From a virus: a stretch of DNA of 64,000 bases. This document shows positions 21,060 through 29,948 of the stretch, piece by piece. The notes beneath the pieces were generated by a model that saw only the letters and a program-made list of their open reading frames with translations, searched no databases and was not told the origin of the DNA. How positions within the stretch are numbered: the stretch's first letter is position 1; each line of letters begins with the position of its first letter. The stretch is from the IMG/VR virus record IMGVR_UViG_3300044922_000290, positions 32,432 through 96,431 of that record. The stretch is one strand, 5' to 3'. Position numbers and translations under genes: made by a program.

Positions 21060-21335
21060 ATGAAAACATCAAATGTAACACCAGTACCTCTTGGAGAAAG
21101 AGTTATAGTAGAACCAATAGTAGAAAAACAAGAATCAGAGTTATTCTTAGCTGAAACTAAACTACCGCCTGCAACACAAGGTATAATAAAAGCTGTATCA
21201 GAACAAGTAACTACTTTAAAAGTAGGAGATGTAGTACAGTTTAGTCCTAATACAGGAGTACCTTTACTTATGGTAGATAATGCCTACCTATTAATGAGAG
21301 TAGGAGATATAATTTGTAAATTTGTTGAACTTTAA
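21060..21335 (+). CDS. groES: co-chaperonin GroES, phage-encoded
   Basis: A 91-residue GroES lid subunit. It begins with the P-L-G-E-R-V-I-V-E-P strand, has a mobile loop with hydrophobic L-F-L in place of the usual I-V-L that docks on GroEL, then T-Q-G-I-I-K-A-V, and V-G-D-V-V-Q-F. The roof loop (P-N-T-G-V) is short. It starts five bases after groEL, as in bacterial operons. Loop divergence suggests it co-evolved with the phage GroEL. Confidence 0.93.
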   Translation: MKTSNVTPVPLGERVIVEPIVEKQESELFLAETKLPPATQGIIKAVSEQVTTLKVGDVVQFSPNTGVPLLMVDNAYLLMRVGDIICKFVEL

Positions 21336-21345
21336 AAATATAACT

Positions 21346-21702
21346 ATGAAAGAGATAACCCCAAAAGAATACATGGAATCTTTTCTACATTTTGATAACT
21401 ATAAAATAGAATATACAGATTCTTATGAATCTGACTTCTATAGGTTTAACATTAAAGTAGTGAAAAAAGATGAAACATCTTTCGATGTACCTCATTATGC
21501 AACTAACGCATATTTAATTAGGAATACATCTTTAGAAACAATTTTAAAAGATTGTCCTTACATTTTAGCAGATGTAATAAGTTTTACAGTAAATGCCATA
21601 ATAAAAGATACTGTGGAAAACCCAACATATCAAAAAGACTGTGAAACACCAAAAGTTACGTTGGAAGATACAGATTTTGATAAACTAACCTTTGAATTGT
21701 AA
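21346..21702 (+). CDS. hypothetical protein in chaperonin operon, 118 aa
   Basis: Starts at the ATG giving M-K-E-I-T-P-K-E-Y; a TTG upstream would overlap groES. Acidic alpha/beta protein with F-N-I-K-V-V-K-K-D-E and N-A-I-I-K-D-T-V. It is the last gene before a strong terminator, so it is co-transcribed with groEL-groES. A chaperonin adaptor role is possible but unproven. Confidence 0.65.
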   Translation: MKEITPKEYMESFLHFDNYKIEYTDSYESDFYRFNIKVVKKDETSFDVPHYATNAYLIRNTSLETILKDCPYILADVISFTVNAIIKDTVENPTYQKDCETPKVTLEDTDFDKLTFEL

Positions 21703-21711
21703 TTAAGAAAG

Positions 21712-21734
21712 GAGCTACGAAAGTAGCTCTTTTT
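21712..21734 (+). terminator. rho-independent terminator of the chaperonin operon
   Basis: GAGCTAC-GAAA-GTAGCTC, a perfect 7-bp stem with a GNRA tetraloop, followed by five T. Upstream AAAG can extend the stem. It closes the groEL-groES-118aa unit. Confidence 0.88.
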
Positions 21735-21736
21735 GC

Positions 21737-21771
21737 TTTTGCAACTAATTAAAAACTATTTCGTATATTTA
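21737..21771 (+). promoter_or_regulatory. promoter for the packaging gene operon
   Basis: TTTTG (21737-21741), 22 bases, then TATATTTA (21764-21771), near the Bacteroidota pattern with a slightly long spacer. It lies right after the terminator and five bases before the next ATG, so the leader would be very short or the ATG further in is used. Confidence 0.5.
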
Positions 21772-21775
21772 CCCT

Positions 21776-21958
21776 ATGACAATGCCAAGAGTTTTTTCTA
21801 TAGAATGTGAATCAGTAACAGGACTTATCAAAGCTACGCTTAATGTAGAGAAGATATTTCAAACCTGTATGCTTGAAGGTGAGCATTACCTTACAGAAAC
21901 TTTTAGCTTAGAGGATAAACACTTTTTAGTTGTTACAGTATGGAACTCAGAGGAATAA
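21776..21958 (+). CDS. small hypothetical protein, 60 aa
   Basis: First gene after the chaperonin terminator. Mixed alpha/beta: M-P-R-V-F-S-I-E-C-E-S and H-F-L-V-V-T-V-W-N. A second ATG lies at codon 3. It overlaps the next gene by 19 bases. Function unknown. Confidence 0.6.
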   Translation: MTMPRVFSIECESVTGLIKATLNVEKIFQTCMLEGEHYLTETFSLEDKHFLVVTVWNSEE

Positions 21959-22236
21959 CAGACCTATATAATACAAAGCTAACAGAAGAAGGGCCAAAAG
22001 AGTTTCTTGTAAAAAGAAATGCATCTTTTAAAATCTACTGTGAACCTTTTCATTTGGGAGCACATGCTGAAGTACTTAACATACGCACAGGTAAAGTGTT
22101 TAAAGACAGGTGTCAGGTACATATAGAAAATATGGGAGTAGTTGTAGTTAAAATAGCTGCTACCAAACTAAATGAACTGAAAAAGCAACATTCACAAAAT
22201 AAGACAGTAGGATTTCATGCGCACAAAGGTAATTAG
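21940..22236 (+). CDS. hypothetical protein, 98 aa
   Basis: Beta-rich with an F-L-V-K-R-N-A-S-F-K-I-Y-C-E-P segment and a basic, histidine-containing end (G-F-H-A-H-K-G-N). It overlaps both neighbours by about 20 bases, which indicates translational coupling. No family recognised. Confidence 0.65.
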   Translation: MELRGITDLYNTKLTEEGPKEFLVKRNASFKIYCEPFHLGAHAEVLNIRTGKVFKDRCQVHIENMGVVVVKIAATKLNELKKQHSQNKTVGFHAHKGN

Positions 22237-22639
22237 GAACTACTTTGAAGACTACAATAGCCTGGAAAAGTTTAAAGTAGAATTTCTACAAGAGCTGGAT
22301 AATTGGAAAGATGAAATGATGTTGCATGATTTACATTACGTAGTATTAGAAGAAATCTACTTACAGGAAACAGAACCTTCTTATACTTTGCAATACGAGT
22401 TTTATTTGCAGGGAAGATATAAATACCACCTATCTTTCTCACAAATAAAAGAACACTCTTTACAAGAAAAGAAGAATATACCTGTAAAGGTATTTGTCAC
22501 AATGGCAGAGTTTAAAGATTTATTGCTTGCATATATGACAGAATATCCTGATATTTGTCCAGACAAGAATAAATTAGTAGTAAACGGAGTTACATTTAAA
22601 CTCTACTTAGAAGAAATAAACAATGGTAAAACCATTTAA
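22217..22639 (+). CDS. hypothetical protein, 140 aa
   Basis: Helical N-terminus (L-E-K-F-K-V-E-F-L-Q-E-L-D-N-W) then beta strands with many tyrosines (Y-T-L-Q-Y-E-F-Y-L-Q-G-R-Y-K-Y). Overlaps both neighbours. It is in the block leading to TerL, so a packaging or assembly role is possible. No motif is visible. Confidence 0.65.
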   Translation: MRTKVIRNYFEDYNSLEKFKVEFLQELDNWKDEMMLHDLHYVVLEEIYLQETEPSYTLQYEFYLQGRYKYHLSFSQIKEHSLQEKKNIPVKVFVTMAEFKDLLLAYMTEYPDICPDKNKLVVNGVTFKLYLEEINNGKTI

Positions 22640-23111
22640 TATAAAAGTAAAGAATAAACAAGAATTGTTTTTAGCTTACCTTAAAGCAATAAATTGGACT
22701 TTGCCTGAACAGTTAACTGATTCAGAGTTAGAAGTCCTGTCGTATCTTGTGTATTATAATAACTTCTATGCAGCTGAAATAAAGTCAGATGAAATAAGGT
22801 ATGATTTACTATTCTCTTCTTCAACAAAAAAGAAGATAAGGGAAGAGTTTGATATAGATGCACAAAAGTTTGAGACTTACTTAAATAAACTACGTAAAAA
22901 AGGTATTATCACAAATAATACTTTATCTAAACAAGTAGTAATAACAATGGAAGATAAATTAGAAATACGTTTTACAATGGCTGTAAAAGAAGAACCAAAA
23001 CCAACAGAAAATGAAAGACCTTCTTTTGATGCCTTTGTAGATGAAGCAATAGAAGTACCTGAATTAAAAGCAGTAACTTTTATAGATGATGATGACTTAG
23101 ATATATTATAA
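22623..23111 (+). CDS. helix-turn-helix protein, possible small terminase, 162 aa
   Basis: Residues 30-110 are helices in a winged-helix-like order: L-T-D-S-E-L-E-V-L-S-Y-L, then K-K-K-I-R-E-E-F-D-I-D, then F-E-T-Y-L-N-K-L-R-K-K-G-I-I. The last looks like a recognition helix plus wing. The C-terminus is acidic (I-D-D-D-D-L-D-I-L). Its place a few genes before TerL and this layout suit a small terminase subunit that binds DNA ends. A regulator is an equal alternative. Confidence 0.55.
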   Translation: MVKPFNIKVKNKQELFLAYLKAINWTLPEQLTDSELEVLSYLVYYNNFYAAEIKSDEIRYDLLFSSSTKKKIREEFDIDAQKFETYLNKLRKKGIITNNTLSKQVVITMEDKLEIRFTMAVKEEPKPTENERPSFDAFVDEAIEVPELKAVTFIDDDDLDIL

Positions 23112-23359
23112 TGAAACTGGATTATAGATTAGAAAGATTAGTAGAGAAACATGCCAAAAGGTGCGGTATAACTAAAGCAGAAGCTTTGGAAGTAGTATCT
23201 GCTTATTTTACTAACATAAAAGATAAGATTACAGGCTCCTCTTATGAAGAAGGGTTTGTGGAAATATACATGCCTAAGTTAGGAGAGTTTTGTCCTAACT
23301 ATCAAAAAATAGAAAAAGTACATGAAGTTATTGAAGCTAGAAAACAACAACCTTTGTAG
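23111..23359 (+). CDS. HU/IHF-like protein, 82 aa
   Basis: The order of elements resembles the HU/IHF DNA-bending fold: helical start (L-E-R-L-V-E-K-H-A-K), G-I-T-K-A-E-A-L-E-V-V-S-A-Y-F, then a short arm and I-Y-M-P-K-L-G-E-F-C-P, which matches the phage form of the G-F-G-T-F strand. HU/IHF-like genes near the packaging block are known in crAss-like phages. Joined to the previous gene by TAATG. Confidence 0.55.
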   Translation: MKLDYRLERLVEKHAKRCGITKAEALEVVSAYFTNIKDKITGSSYEEGFVEIYMPKLGEFCPNYQKIEKVHEVIEARKQQPL

Positions 23360-23867
23360 CATTACTCCTGAAGCATTAGGATTAAAAGCTTTTAGGGATA
23401 TATGGGAAAGGGATAAAACCAAAAATAAAGACAGGGCTAAACTAGATTTAGCCTTTGTATATTTTTACGCTGACTGGACTTCTGTATTCAAACTATTTGA
23501 GAAGCAGCTAAAGATAGAAAAGTTAGAAGAAGAAATATACGACAAAAAGTATAAGTGTGATGAACTTGTATTAGCTGCATGCGAATTGTACGAAGTAATA
23601 CAAAATGAATCTTCTTTCTCCTTAAAATTCTTAAACTCAATAAAAGAGTCTGCTGTAAATATATCTAACTATCTAAAGACCATAAGATTAGAAGAAAGAA
23701 CTAAGCTAGGTGGACAGGTTTATAATGTAGCACAAATACAAAAAGCCATTTCAGATTTTCCTGAAACAATAAAAAAGATTACTGAAATGGAGAAAGTAGT
23801 AGAAGCAGAACTAACTCAAAAAGATAACTTAAGAGGCGGGGCTGAAAAATCAACATTTGAGGATTAA
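23322..23867 (+). CDS. helical packaging-block protein, 181 aa
   Basis: Largely helical, with I-E-K-L-E-E-E-I-Y-D-K-K-Y-K and E-T-I-K-K-I-T-E-M-E-K coiled-coil segments and a flexible end (L-R-G-G-A-E-K-S-T-F). It overlaps the HU-like gene by 38 bases and TerL by a TAATG junction. The immediate position before TerL and the oligomer-type helices make it a second candidate for the small terminase. Confidence 0.6.
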   Translation: MKLLKLENNNLCSITPEALGLKAFRDIWERDKTKNKDRAKLDLAFVYFYADWTSVFKLFEKQLKIEKLEEEIYDKKYKCDELVLAACELYEVIQNESSFSLKFLNSIKESAVNISNYLKTIRLEERTKLGGQVYNVAQIQKAISDFPETIKKITEMEKVVEAELTQKDNLRGGAEKSTFED

Positions 23868-25876
23868 TGCTTACGAAAGAAGACATACATAATTTTACTG
23901 AAGTAAGAAGACACTTTGAAGAATATAACTCTTATTGCCCCTTTCCCGAATCTCGTACACCTAACTCACGTTGGATGCAATTCTGGAATAGAGAGCAAGA
24001 AAGAATATTAAAGGGTTACTACTACACAGAAGATAAATTTATTACAGGAGAACTATACTATTATTTCAATTATAGTATAATGGATAAGACTGTAGAAGAA
24101 GGTGGAATGACTTTTTCCATTAATGGATTTCCAGTAACTTGGGATGGTACTATTGAAGTAGATGGGTATTATCAAGAGGCACATAGAAATAAAAAAGATT
24201 GCTTCATACTCAAAGGTCGTAGGAAAGGTTTATCTTACTATGCAGCAGCATTAGCTTCTAGAATATACCATTTTAAAAGAAACAGTAATGTATTTATTGT
24301 AGCAGCAACAAAACAATATATTTTAGGTGCTGACTCTACAATGACTAAGGTACTTCAGAATGTTGACCACATGTCTTTACATACACCTTTTGGTAAACTA
24401 CGTCAAAAGATTAATAAAGCTGACCACATACGTGCAAGTTATCTAGAGAATGTAAAAGGGCAGATAATAGAAAAAGGTTACAAATCTAATATAGCTGCAA
24501 TAGTTTTAGATGACCCACAAAAGTTACGTGGTAAAAGCGCAGATTTAATTATAGTAGAAGAAGCTGGTTCATTCCCTAATTTACTAGATGCAATACCTAT
24601 TATAAGAAAATCAGTACAGGAAGGTATATTAAAGAAAGGTACAATATTAGCATTTGGTACAGGTGGTGATGAAGGGCCAGGTTTTGCAGCAATGGAAACT
24701 GTATTCTACAAACCTGATGCATACGGATTTCAAGATGTAAAGAATATATGGGAAGAAGCTAAAGTTACCCAACCTTGTTGTTTCTTCTTCCCTGCTTACA
24801 AAAACTACTTGGGTTTTATAGATGAGAATGGTAACTCTTTAGAGAAAGAAGCAAAAGATTATATACTACAGCAAAGGCTAGATAAAAAGAAATTAGGTGT
24901 GGATAATAAGACGCTGTTAAAAATGGCAGCGGAAGATCCAATTACACCTGAAGAAGCAATGCTTCGTACAAAGGGTACTTACTTTCCGATAACTGAAGCA
25001 AAGAAAAGATTATCAGAACTATACACAGACAAAGAGTTATCAAAGCACAATGTTGGTAGATTAGAGTATAATGAAGATAAAGTAATTAAATGGGTTGATG
25101 TACAGGATGCACAACCTCAAAGAGAATGGCCTATATTAGACCCAACCATAAATTACATAGAAGTATTTGAACTGCCTCAACAAGATAAAAACACACTTGT
25201 AGTACCTCGTAACAGATACATAGGAGGTATTGACCCGTACAATCAAGACCAGACAACAAACTCTGAATCAGTTGGTTGTATGTTTATAATGGACTTATGG
25301 ACTGACAGGATTGTATGTGAGTATACAGCTCGTCCTGAAAGAGCAGAAGATTTCTATGAAACTTGTAGACGTATTTTAGTTTGGTACAATGCAACAGCAA
25401 TGTATGAAGCTTCTGTAACCCTGATGTATAAATTCTTTGAGAGAAAACAACAATTGTATTTATTGGCAGATACTCCTTCTTACTTAAGAGATAGAAATAC
25501 TTGGAGAGAAGGGTTAGATACTTCAAAAGGTATAAAGCCAACTGAAGATGTAAACAAAAGAGGAAGAGAATCACAAAAAACCTGGATGCTATCCGACTTA
25601 GATGTAACTACAGGTTCCAAAAAAATAGATACCATAAGATCTGTAGGTTACTTAAAAGAAGTTATAAACTGGAATAAGGATGGTAACTTTGATAGAGTAT
25701 CTGCAATGAACATGCTATTCTTGTATAGAGAAGACCTTACAGATGATGTTGCAGAAGAAAGGAAAAAACCTAAGTCAAATAAATTCGGTAACTTTTTTAC
25801 CAAATTTAAAGTACAAAGGAAGTTAACAGACATTTTCGATAAAGAAGATTTTGAAACATTTGAGAAATACAGATAA
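23867..25876 (+). CDS. terL: terminase large subunit
   Basis: The motor that pumps DNA into the procapsid and cuts it, 669 residues. The N-terminal ATPase has a Walker A-like K-G-R-R-K-G-L-S-Y (116-124) and Walker B with catalytic Glu, D-L-I-I-V-E-E-A-G (226-234). The C-terminal RNase H-like nuclease starts with I-G-G-I-D-P-Y at 452-458, with another acidic site in Y-E-A-S-V. The long first 100 residues and the overall sequence fit crAss-like TerL. It abuts the portal gene without a gap. Confidence 0.95.
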   Translation: MLTKEDIHNFTEVRRHFEEYNSYCPFPESRTPNSRWMQFWNREQERILKGYYYTEDKFITGELYYYFNYSIMDKTVEEGGMTFSINGFPVTWDGTIEVDGYYQEAHRNKKDCFILKGRRKGLSYYAAALASRIYHFKRNSNVFIVAATKQYILGADSTMTKVLQNVDHMSLHTPFGKLRQKINKADHIRASYLENVKGQIIEKGYKSNIAAIVLDDPQKLRGKSADLIIVEEAGSFPNLLDAIPIIRKSVQEGILKKGTILAFGTGGDEGPGFAAMETVFYKPDAYGFQDVKNIWEEAKVTQPCCFFFPAYKNYLGFIDENGNSLEKEAKDYILQQRLDKKKLGVDNKTLLKMAAEDPITPEEAMLRTKGTYFPITEAKKRLSELYTDKELSKHNVGRLEYNEDKVIKWVDVQDAQPQREWPILDPTINYIEVFELPQQDKNTLVVPRNRYIGGIDPYNQDQTTNSESVGCMFIMDLWTDRIVCEYTARPERAEDFYETCRRILVWYNATAMYEASVTLMYKFFERKQQLYLLADTPSYLRDRNTWREGLDTSKGIKPTEDVNKRGRESQKTWMLSDLDVTTGSKKIDTIRSVGYLKEVINWNKDGNFDRVSAMNMLFLYREDLTDDVAEERKKPKSNKFGNFFTKFKVQRKLTDIFDKEDFETFEKYR

Positions 25877-28327
25877 ATGTTAGGACAAGTAAAATTACTC
25901 CCAGACCAAATGGTGTCTGATGAAAAGAAAGCTACCAAAGAATGGCAGAAGAATAATTTAGATGCTTTTGAAAACATTATTATGTTTGAGAATCGTCAAT
26001 TACGACCTACCTTATATAATAAGTTTAACAACTATAATCTAAAGAGAGGGGTAATAAACCAAGCAGATTTTGAGAAAATACTAGACCCACAGGGACTAGG
26101 ATTAAATTCTTTCCCTGCAAGATTAGAACATATGGGTTTTGGTAATGCCAAAATAGACCTACTTGTAGGGGAACATATGAACCGTAGGTTTGATTGGAGA
26201 GTAACACTTTCTAATAATGATGCTGAAGGTATTTCAGGAAAAGAACAAAGAATGATGGGTAGGGTAAAGCAAGAACTTGTAGATATGTTACAAGGGAACC
26301 TACCTGAAGAAGAAGCACAAGCAAGACTACAAAGGCTTTCTGATTACATGAACTATGAATGGCAAGATGTAGCAGAATCAGGAGCTCAAAAGATATTAAA
26401 GTATTATTACAAACAACAGGATTTAGATACAATATTTAACAGGGCATTTGAAGATGCTCTGATTGCAGGTGAACAAATAGTATTTACAGAAGCACTAGGT
26501 AAAGAACTCTTTATAAGAAAAGGAGACCCAACAAAAATCTTTACCATTATGTCTGCTGAATCAATAGATGAATCAGGACTTGAGGCACTAGTAGAGGTAA
26601 GCTACCAAACAGTATCAAATGTACTAGACAATTTCCATCCTTACTTAGATACAGAAGCCATAGCTAAACTACAAGCCTTTAAAGGTATCTCACCTTTTGG
26701 TGGTACATCTGGTTGGACTTACCCTACTTATGGGCCTGTAGGTGAACTTGCAGTACCTGATAATTCTATTACAGCTTCAGGTATATTTCCTGTATCTGAA
26801 TTAGAAAGAACACTATTTGCAACAAACATAGATGTGAATGGTAATATGCGTGTTGTGCATTGCTTGTGGAAATCAAAAAGAAAAGTAAAACTACTTAAGT
26901 CTTTCAACGAAGAAACAGGACTGGAAGAAGAAAAATATGTACATCAAAAGTACAAAGCTAACAAACTTTTGGGAGAAGAAGTAGTAAAAGAAATGTGGGT
27001 AAATGAATGGTGGAGAGGTTTTAAGATTGGGTATGATATATACGTAAAGATAGAACCTGTACCATTCCTTTCTACATCACTAGACAATATCTCACGTCAA
27101 GAACCACCTGTTACTATACAGATATATAATACAAATACTTCAAAGGCACAATCCTTAATGGATATTTGTAAACCCTTTGATTATATGTTAGATGTACTTT
27201 ACTTTAAAAAGAAACATTTAACATCACTTATGTTACCTGACGTGTTGGTATTTCCTACTTCAATGATGCCTGATAACATGAATCTTGAAGAGTTCATCAA
27301 TTATATACAGACTACTGCAATCATGCCTTTAGATCCTACTGCTGAAATAGACAATGGAGCATTGGCAGGTAAAGCAGCAGGACAAATAAACAATACAGTA
27401 GGAGCACAAATAGTATCAGCAGCTCAAAATGGCCCACTATCAGTAATAGGTTCACTTATAGATACTACTTTACAAAGTATGGATCAGGTAACTGGCATTA
27501 CACAACAAAGACAAGGCGCTATACAAAATAGAGAATTAGTAGGTAACGTAGAAAGGTCTGTAACACAATCTTCTCATATAACAGAGAAATGGTTTAGGCT
27601 GAATGATAAATTTAAACTAAGGACGTTACGTAAAGTAATGAATATTTCTATTCAGCAATTCAAGGAGAACCCAAAGAAATTCCAATACATATTAGACGAC
27701 CTTACAACATTAGTCTTATCAGATGAAGAACTTACAGCAATACAAGCTTCTGAATTTGACTTGCATGTAACCAACTCTACTAATGATGCACTAATAATGC
27801 AGAAGATAGAAGGCTTATTCCAAGTTGCAATGCAAAATGGTACAGCTACTCTTTCTGATGTACTTGAAATCTACCAAAATGAATCTATTGCTAATGCAAC
27901 TGCCAAACTTAAACTACGTGAAAAACAAAGACAAGAGAAAGCAGCTGAAGCAGAGAAACAACAAATAGAAATCAAAAAACAACTTGATTTAGCTGCACAA
28001 GAAATAGAAGATAGAAAAGTAAGGTTAGAAGCTGCACGTCTAGAACTAGAAAGATATAAGATAGATACAGACAGAGAAACTAAACTGGAAGTAGCTCAAC
28101 TACAAGCTCAATCATTTGACCCTGAAAAGGATTATAATAATAACAATGAGCCTGACTATTTAGAAATGAGAAAACTAGATTTAGAACAACAGAAGATAGA
28201 ATTACAACGTCAATCTGAATCTATAAGAGTTTCACTAGAACAACTAAAAGAGAAGAATAAGAAAGAGATAGCTCAACAAAAGCTAGAAGTAGATAAAATA
28301 AAAGCAAGAAAAGGTGGAAGTAAGTAA
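25877..28327 (+). CDS. portal protein
   Basis: A 816-residue portal of crAss-like type, the dodecameric ring at the capsid vertex through which DNA passes. Position right after TerL, length, and segments such as L-G-L-N-S-F-P-A-R-L-E-H, V-G-E-H-M-N-R-R and G-I-T-Q-Q-R-Q-G-A support this. Residues about 680-816 are a long coiled coil with one break holding an acidic D-Y-N-N-N-N-E-P-D loop that might bind calcium. The barrel of crAss-like portals projects into the capsid, and this coil may be part of it. Confidence 0.92.
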   Translation: MLGQVKLLPDQMVSDEKKATKEWQKNNLDAFENIIMFENRQLRPTLYNKFNNYNLKRGVINQADFEKILDPQGLGLNSFPARLEHMGFGNAKIDLLVGEHMNRRFDWRVTLSNNDAEGISGKEQRMMGRVKQELVDMLQGNLPEEEAQARLQRLSDYMNYEWQDVAESGAQKILKYYYKQQDLDTIFNRAFEDALIAGEQIVFTEALGKELFIRKGDPTKIFTIMSAESIDESGLEALVEVSYQTVSNVLDNFHPYLDTEAIAKLQAFKGISPFGGTSGWTYPTYGPVGELAVPDNSITASGIFPVSELERTLFATNIDVNGNMRVVHCLWKSKRKVKLLKSFNEETGLEEEKYVHQKYKANKLLGEEVVKEMWVNEWWRGFKIGYDIYVKIEPVPFLSTSLDNISRQEPPVTIQIYNTNTSKAQSLMDICKPFDYMLDVLYFKKKHLTSLMLPDVLVFPTSMMPDNMNLEEFINYIQTTAIMPLDPTAEIDNGALAGKAAGQINNTVGAQIVSAAQNGPLSVIGSLIDTTLQSMDQVTGITQQRQGAIQNRELVGNVERSVTQSSHITEKWFRLNDKFKLRTLRKVMNISIQQFKENPKKFQYILDDLTTLVLSDEELTAIQASEFDLHVTNSTNDALIMQKIEGLFQVAMQNGTATLSDVLEIYQNESIANATAKLKLREKQRQEKAAEAEKQQIEIKKQLDLAAQEIEDRKVRLEAARLELERYKIDTDRETKLEVAQLQAQSFDPEKDYNNNNEPDYLEMRKLDLEQQKIELQRQSESIRVSLEQLKEKNKKEIAQQKLEVDKIKARKGGSK

Positions 28328-28676
28328 ATTTATTGGAAGATTATTCCATGCACGTGATACAGCACATCTATATCATTTATCATTAGAAGGCCCAGGAGCA
28401 TATGCAGCACATGTAGCAGCAGAAGCCTTTTATGATAAACTATTAGATTTTACTGATACTCTAATAGAATCACATCAAGGTAAGTACGGGCTATTATCTT
28501 TAACTATACAAGCTTCCTATACAGAAGTAAGTAAAGATTTTATCTCTTATCTTAAAGCACTATTGACTTATATTGAAACAGAATGTCCCTTTACAGACTC
28601 TGATGAACTCAATATTATAGACGAAATAAAGACTCTTACTAAACAAACCTTATATAAATTAACGTACTTGAAGTAG
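28314..28676 (+). CDS. DUF5856-like helical protein, 120 aa (GTG start)
   Basis: Starts at GTG inside the last codons of the portal gene; no ATG is in a sensible place. The sequence F-I-G-R-L-F-H-A-R-D-T-A-H-L-Y-H-L-S and A-Y-A-A-H-V-A-A-E-A-F-Y-D-K-L-L-D-F-T-D resembles the four-helix DUF5856 family, found in phages and reminiscent of Dps/ferritin. E and H residues are placed as in a di-metal site, but no activity is established. Coupled to the portal by a 14-base overlap. Confidence 0.65.
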   Translation: MEVSKFIGRLFHARDTAHLYHLSLEGPGAYAAHVAAEAFYDKLLDFTDTLIESHQGKYGLLSLTIQASYTEVSKDFISYLKALLTYIETECPFTDSDELNIIDEIKTLTKQTLYKLTYLK

Positions 28677-28778
28677 GTTTTATATACAAGTTATATATAA
28701 TTGCTATATATGCCTATAATTTTAATTTTAATTAATGCAACAAATAGTTAATATTTGTGCGTTTAAAACACATATTTT

Positions 28779-29924
28779 ATGGAAATAGAAAATTTAGAAG
28801 TTATTCCTTTTGACCAGATTGGTAAAGAACCAGAAGTAAAAAAGGAAAAAACAGCAGCAGAAGAAGAACCAAAGAAAACTGAAGTAACATCAGACGATGG
28901 TCTTATTGCTTTTGATGACTTAATGAAGCCATCAGATGAACCTGTGGAAGGTAAAGAAGCTCCAAAGAAAGTAGAAGAAAATACTAATGTACTTTCTAAA
29001 ACCCTTAAAGCTCTTTACGAGAAAGAAGGACTAGAGTTTAATGAAGAAGAGTTTGATGGTACTATAGAAAGTTATCTTTCTCTGCAAGAAGATTTATCTG
29101 ACAGAAAAGCACAAGTAAAACTAGACTCTCATATACAGAACAACCTTAACCCTCTTAATAAGAAGTTCATTGAGTTAGTTGATAGTGGTGTACCAGTTGA
29201 AGATGCAGCAGATTTAATGAAATCTCTAAAGACTATCTCACAAATTAACAAAGATGATATTGCTTCAGATTTAGAGTTAGCTGAAAAGATACAAAAAGAA
29301 TACTTGCGTAATACAACTAACTTTTCTCCTGATAAAATAGACAGGGAAATTAAGAAGTCTAAAGAGGCAGGTGTATTAATGGAAGAAGCTGAATCTAACT
29401 ATGATGAGTTAGTTGAAGTAGTAAATAATTACGAAGCACAGCTAAAACAAGAAGTAGCTAAACAAAGCCAATACCAACAAGCTCAAGCACAAAGGCAACT
29501 ACAAGACTTACAAGACTTTATTGAAAGTACTGAAGAAATTGGTGGAATAAAGTTATCTAAGAAACTTAAAGAATCTTGGACTAAGGAATACCAAACAGTT
29601 GAAGCTAATGGTCAGAAAGTAAATCCAATATTTGCTACCCGCCAAAAAGATGAAGCTAAGTTTGATGCTCTTTTACGTTTCTATCATACCATTGGTTTAT
29701 TTAAATATGACACTCGCAAAAAGGATTTTATTCCTGATTTAAGTGTTCTTAAAAATGTAGGTAAAGCTGATGTAATAAAAGAACTAGAAGCAGCTATAAC
29801 TAATAACAACCAGAAAAGCATAAACAAATCATTTGGTACTACCTCTACAGATACTATGGAACAGGTAATAAATGATGGTTATGCCAAACTAGCAGAAGCA
29901 GTAAAAAACAAAAAAATAAAATAA
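28779..29924 (+). CDS. capsid scaffold-like protein
   Basis: A 381-residue highly charged, helical protein just before the capsid gene, the usual place of the scaffold. The first 70 residues are acidic and disordered (E-P-K-K-T-E-V-T-S-D-D). The middle is helical with a glutamine-rich coiled coil (Y-Q-Q-A-Q-A-Q-R-Q-L-Q-D-L-Q). The end is basic (V-K-N-K-K-I-K), as in scaffold C-termini that contact the shell. A weak -7-like AATATTTG lies 22 bases upstream. Confidence 0.72.
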   Translation: MEIENLEVIPFDQIGKEPEVKKEKTAAEEEPKKTEVTSDDGLIAFDDLMKPSDEPVEGKEAPKKVEENTNVLSKTLKALYEKEGLEFNEEEFDGTIESYLSLQEDLSDRKAQVKLDSHIQNNLNPLNKKFIELVDSGVPVEDAADLMKSLKTISQINKDDIASDLELAEKIQKEYLRNTTNFSPDKIDREIKKSKEAGVLMEEAESNYDELVEVVNNYEAQLKQEVAKQSQYQQAQAQRQLQDLQDFIESTEEIGGIKLSKKLKESWTKEYQTVEANGQKVNPIFATRQKDEAKFDALLRFYHTIGLFKYDTRKKDFIPDLSVLKNVGKADVIKELEAAITNNNQKSINKSFGTTSTDTMEQVINDGYAKLAEAVKNKKIK

Positions 29925-29948
29925 CAACTAAAAAACAAATAATTTAAA

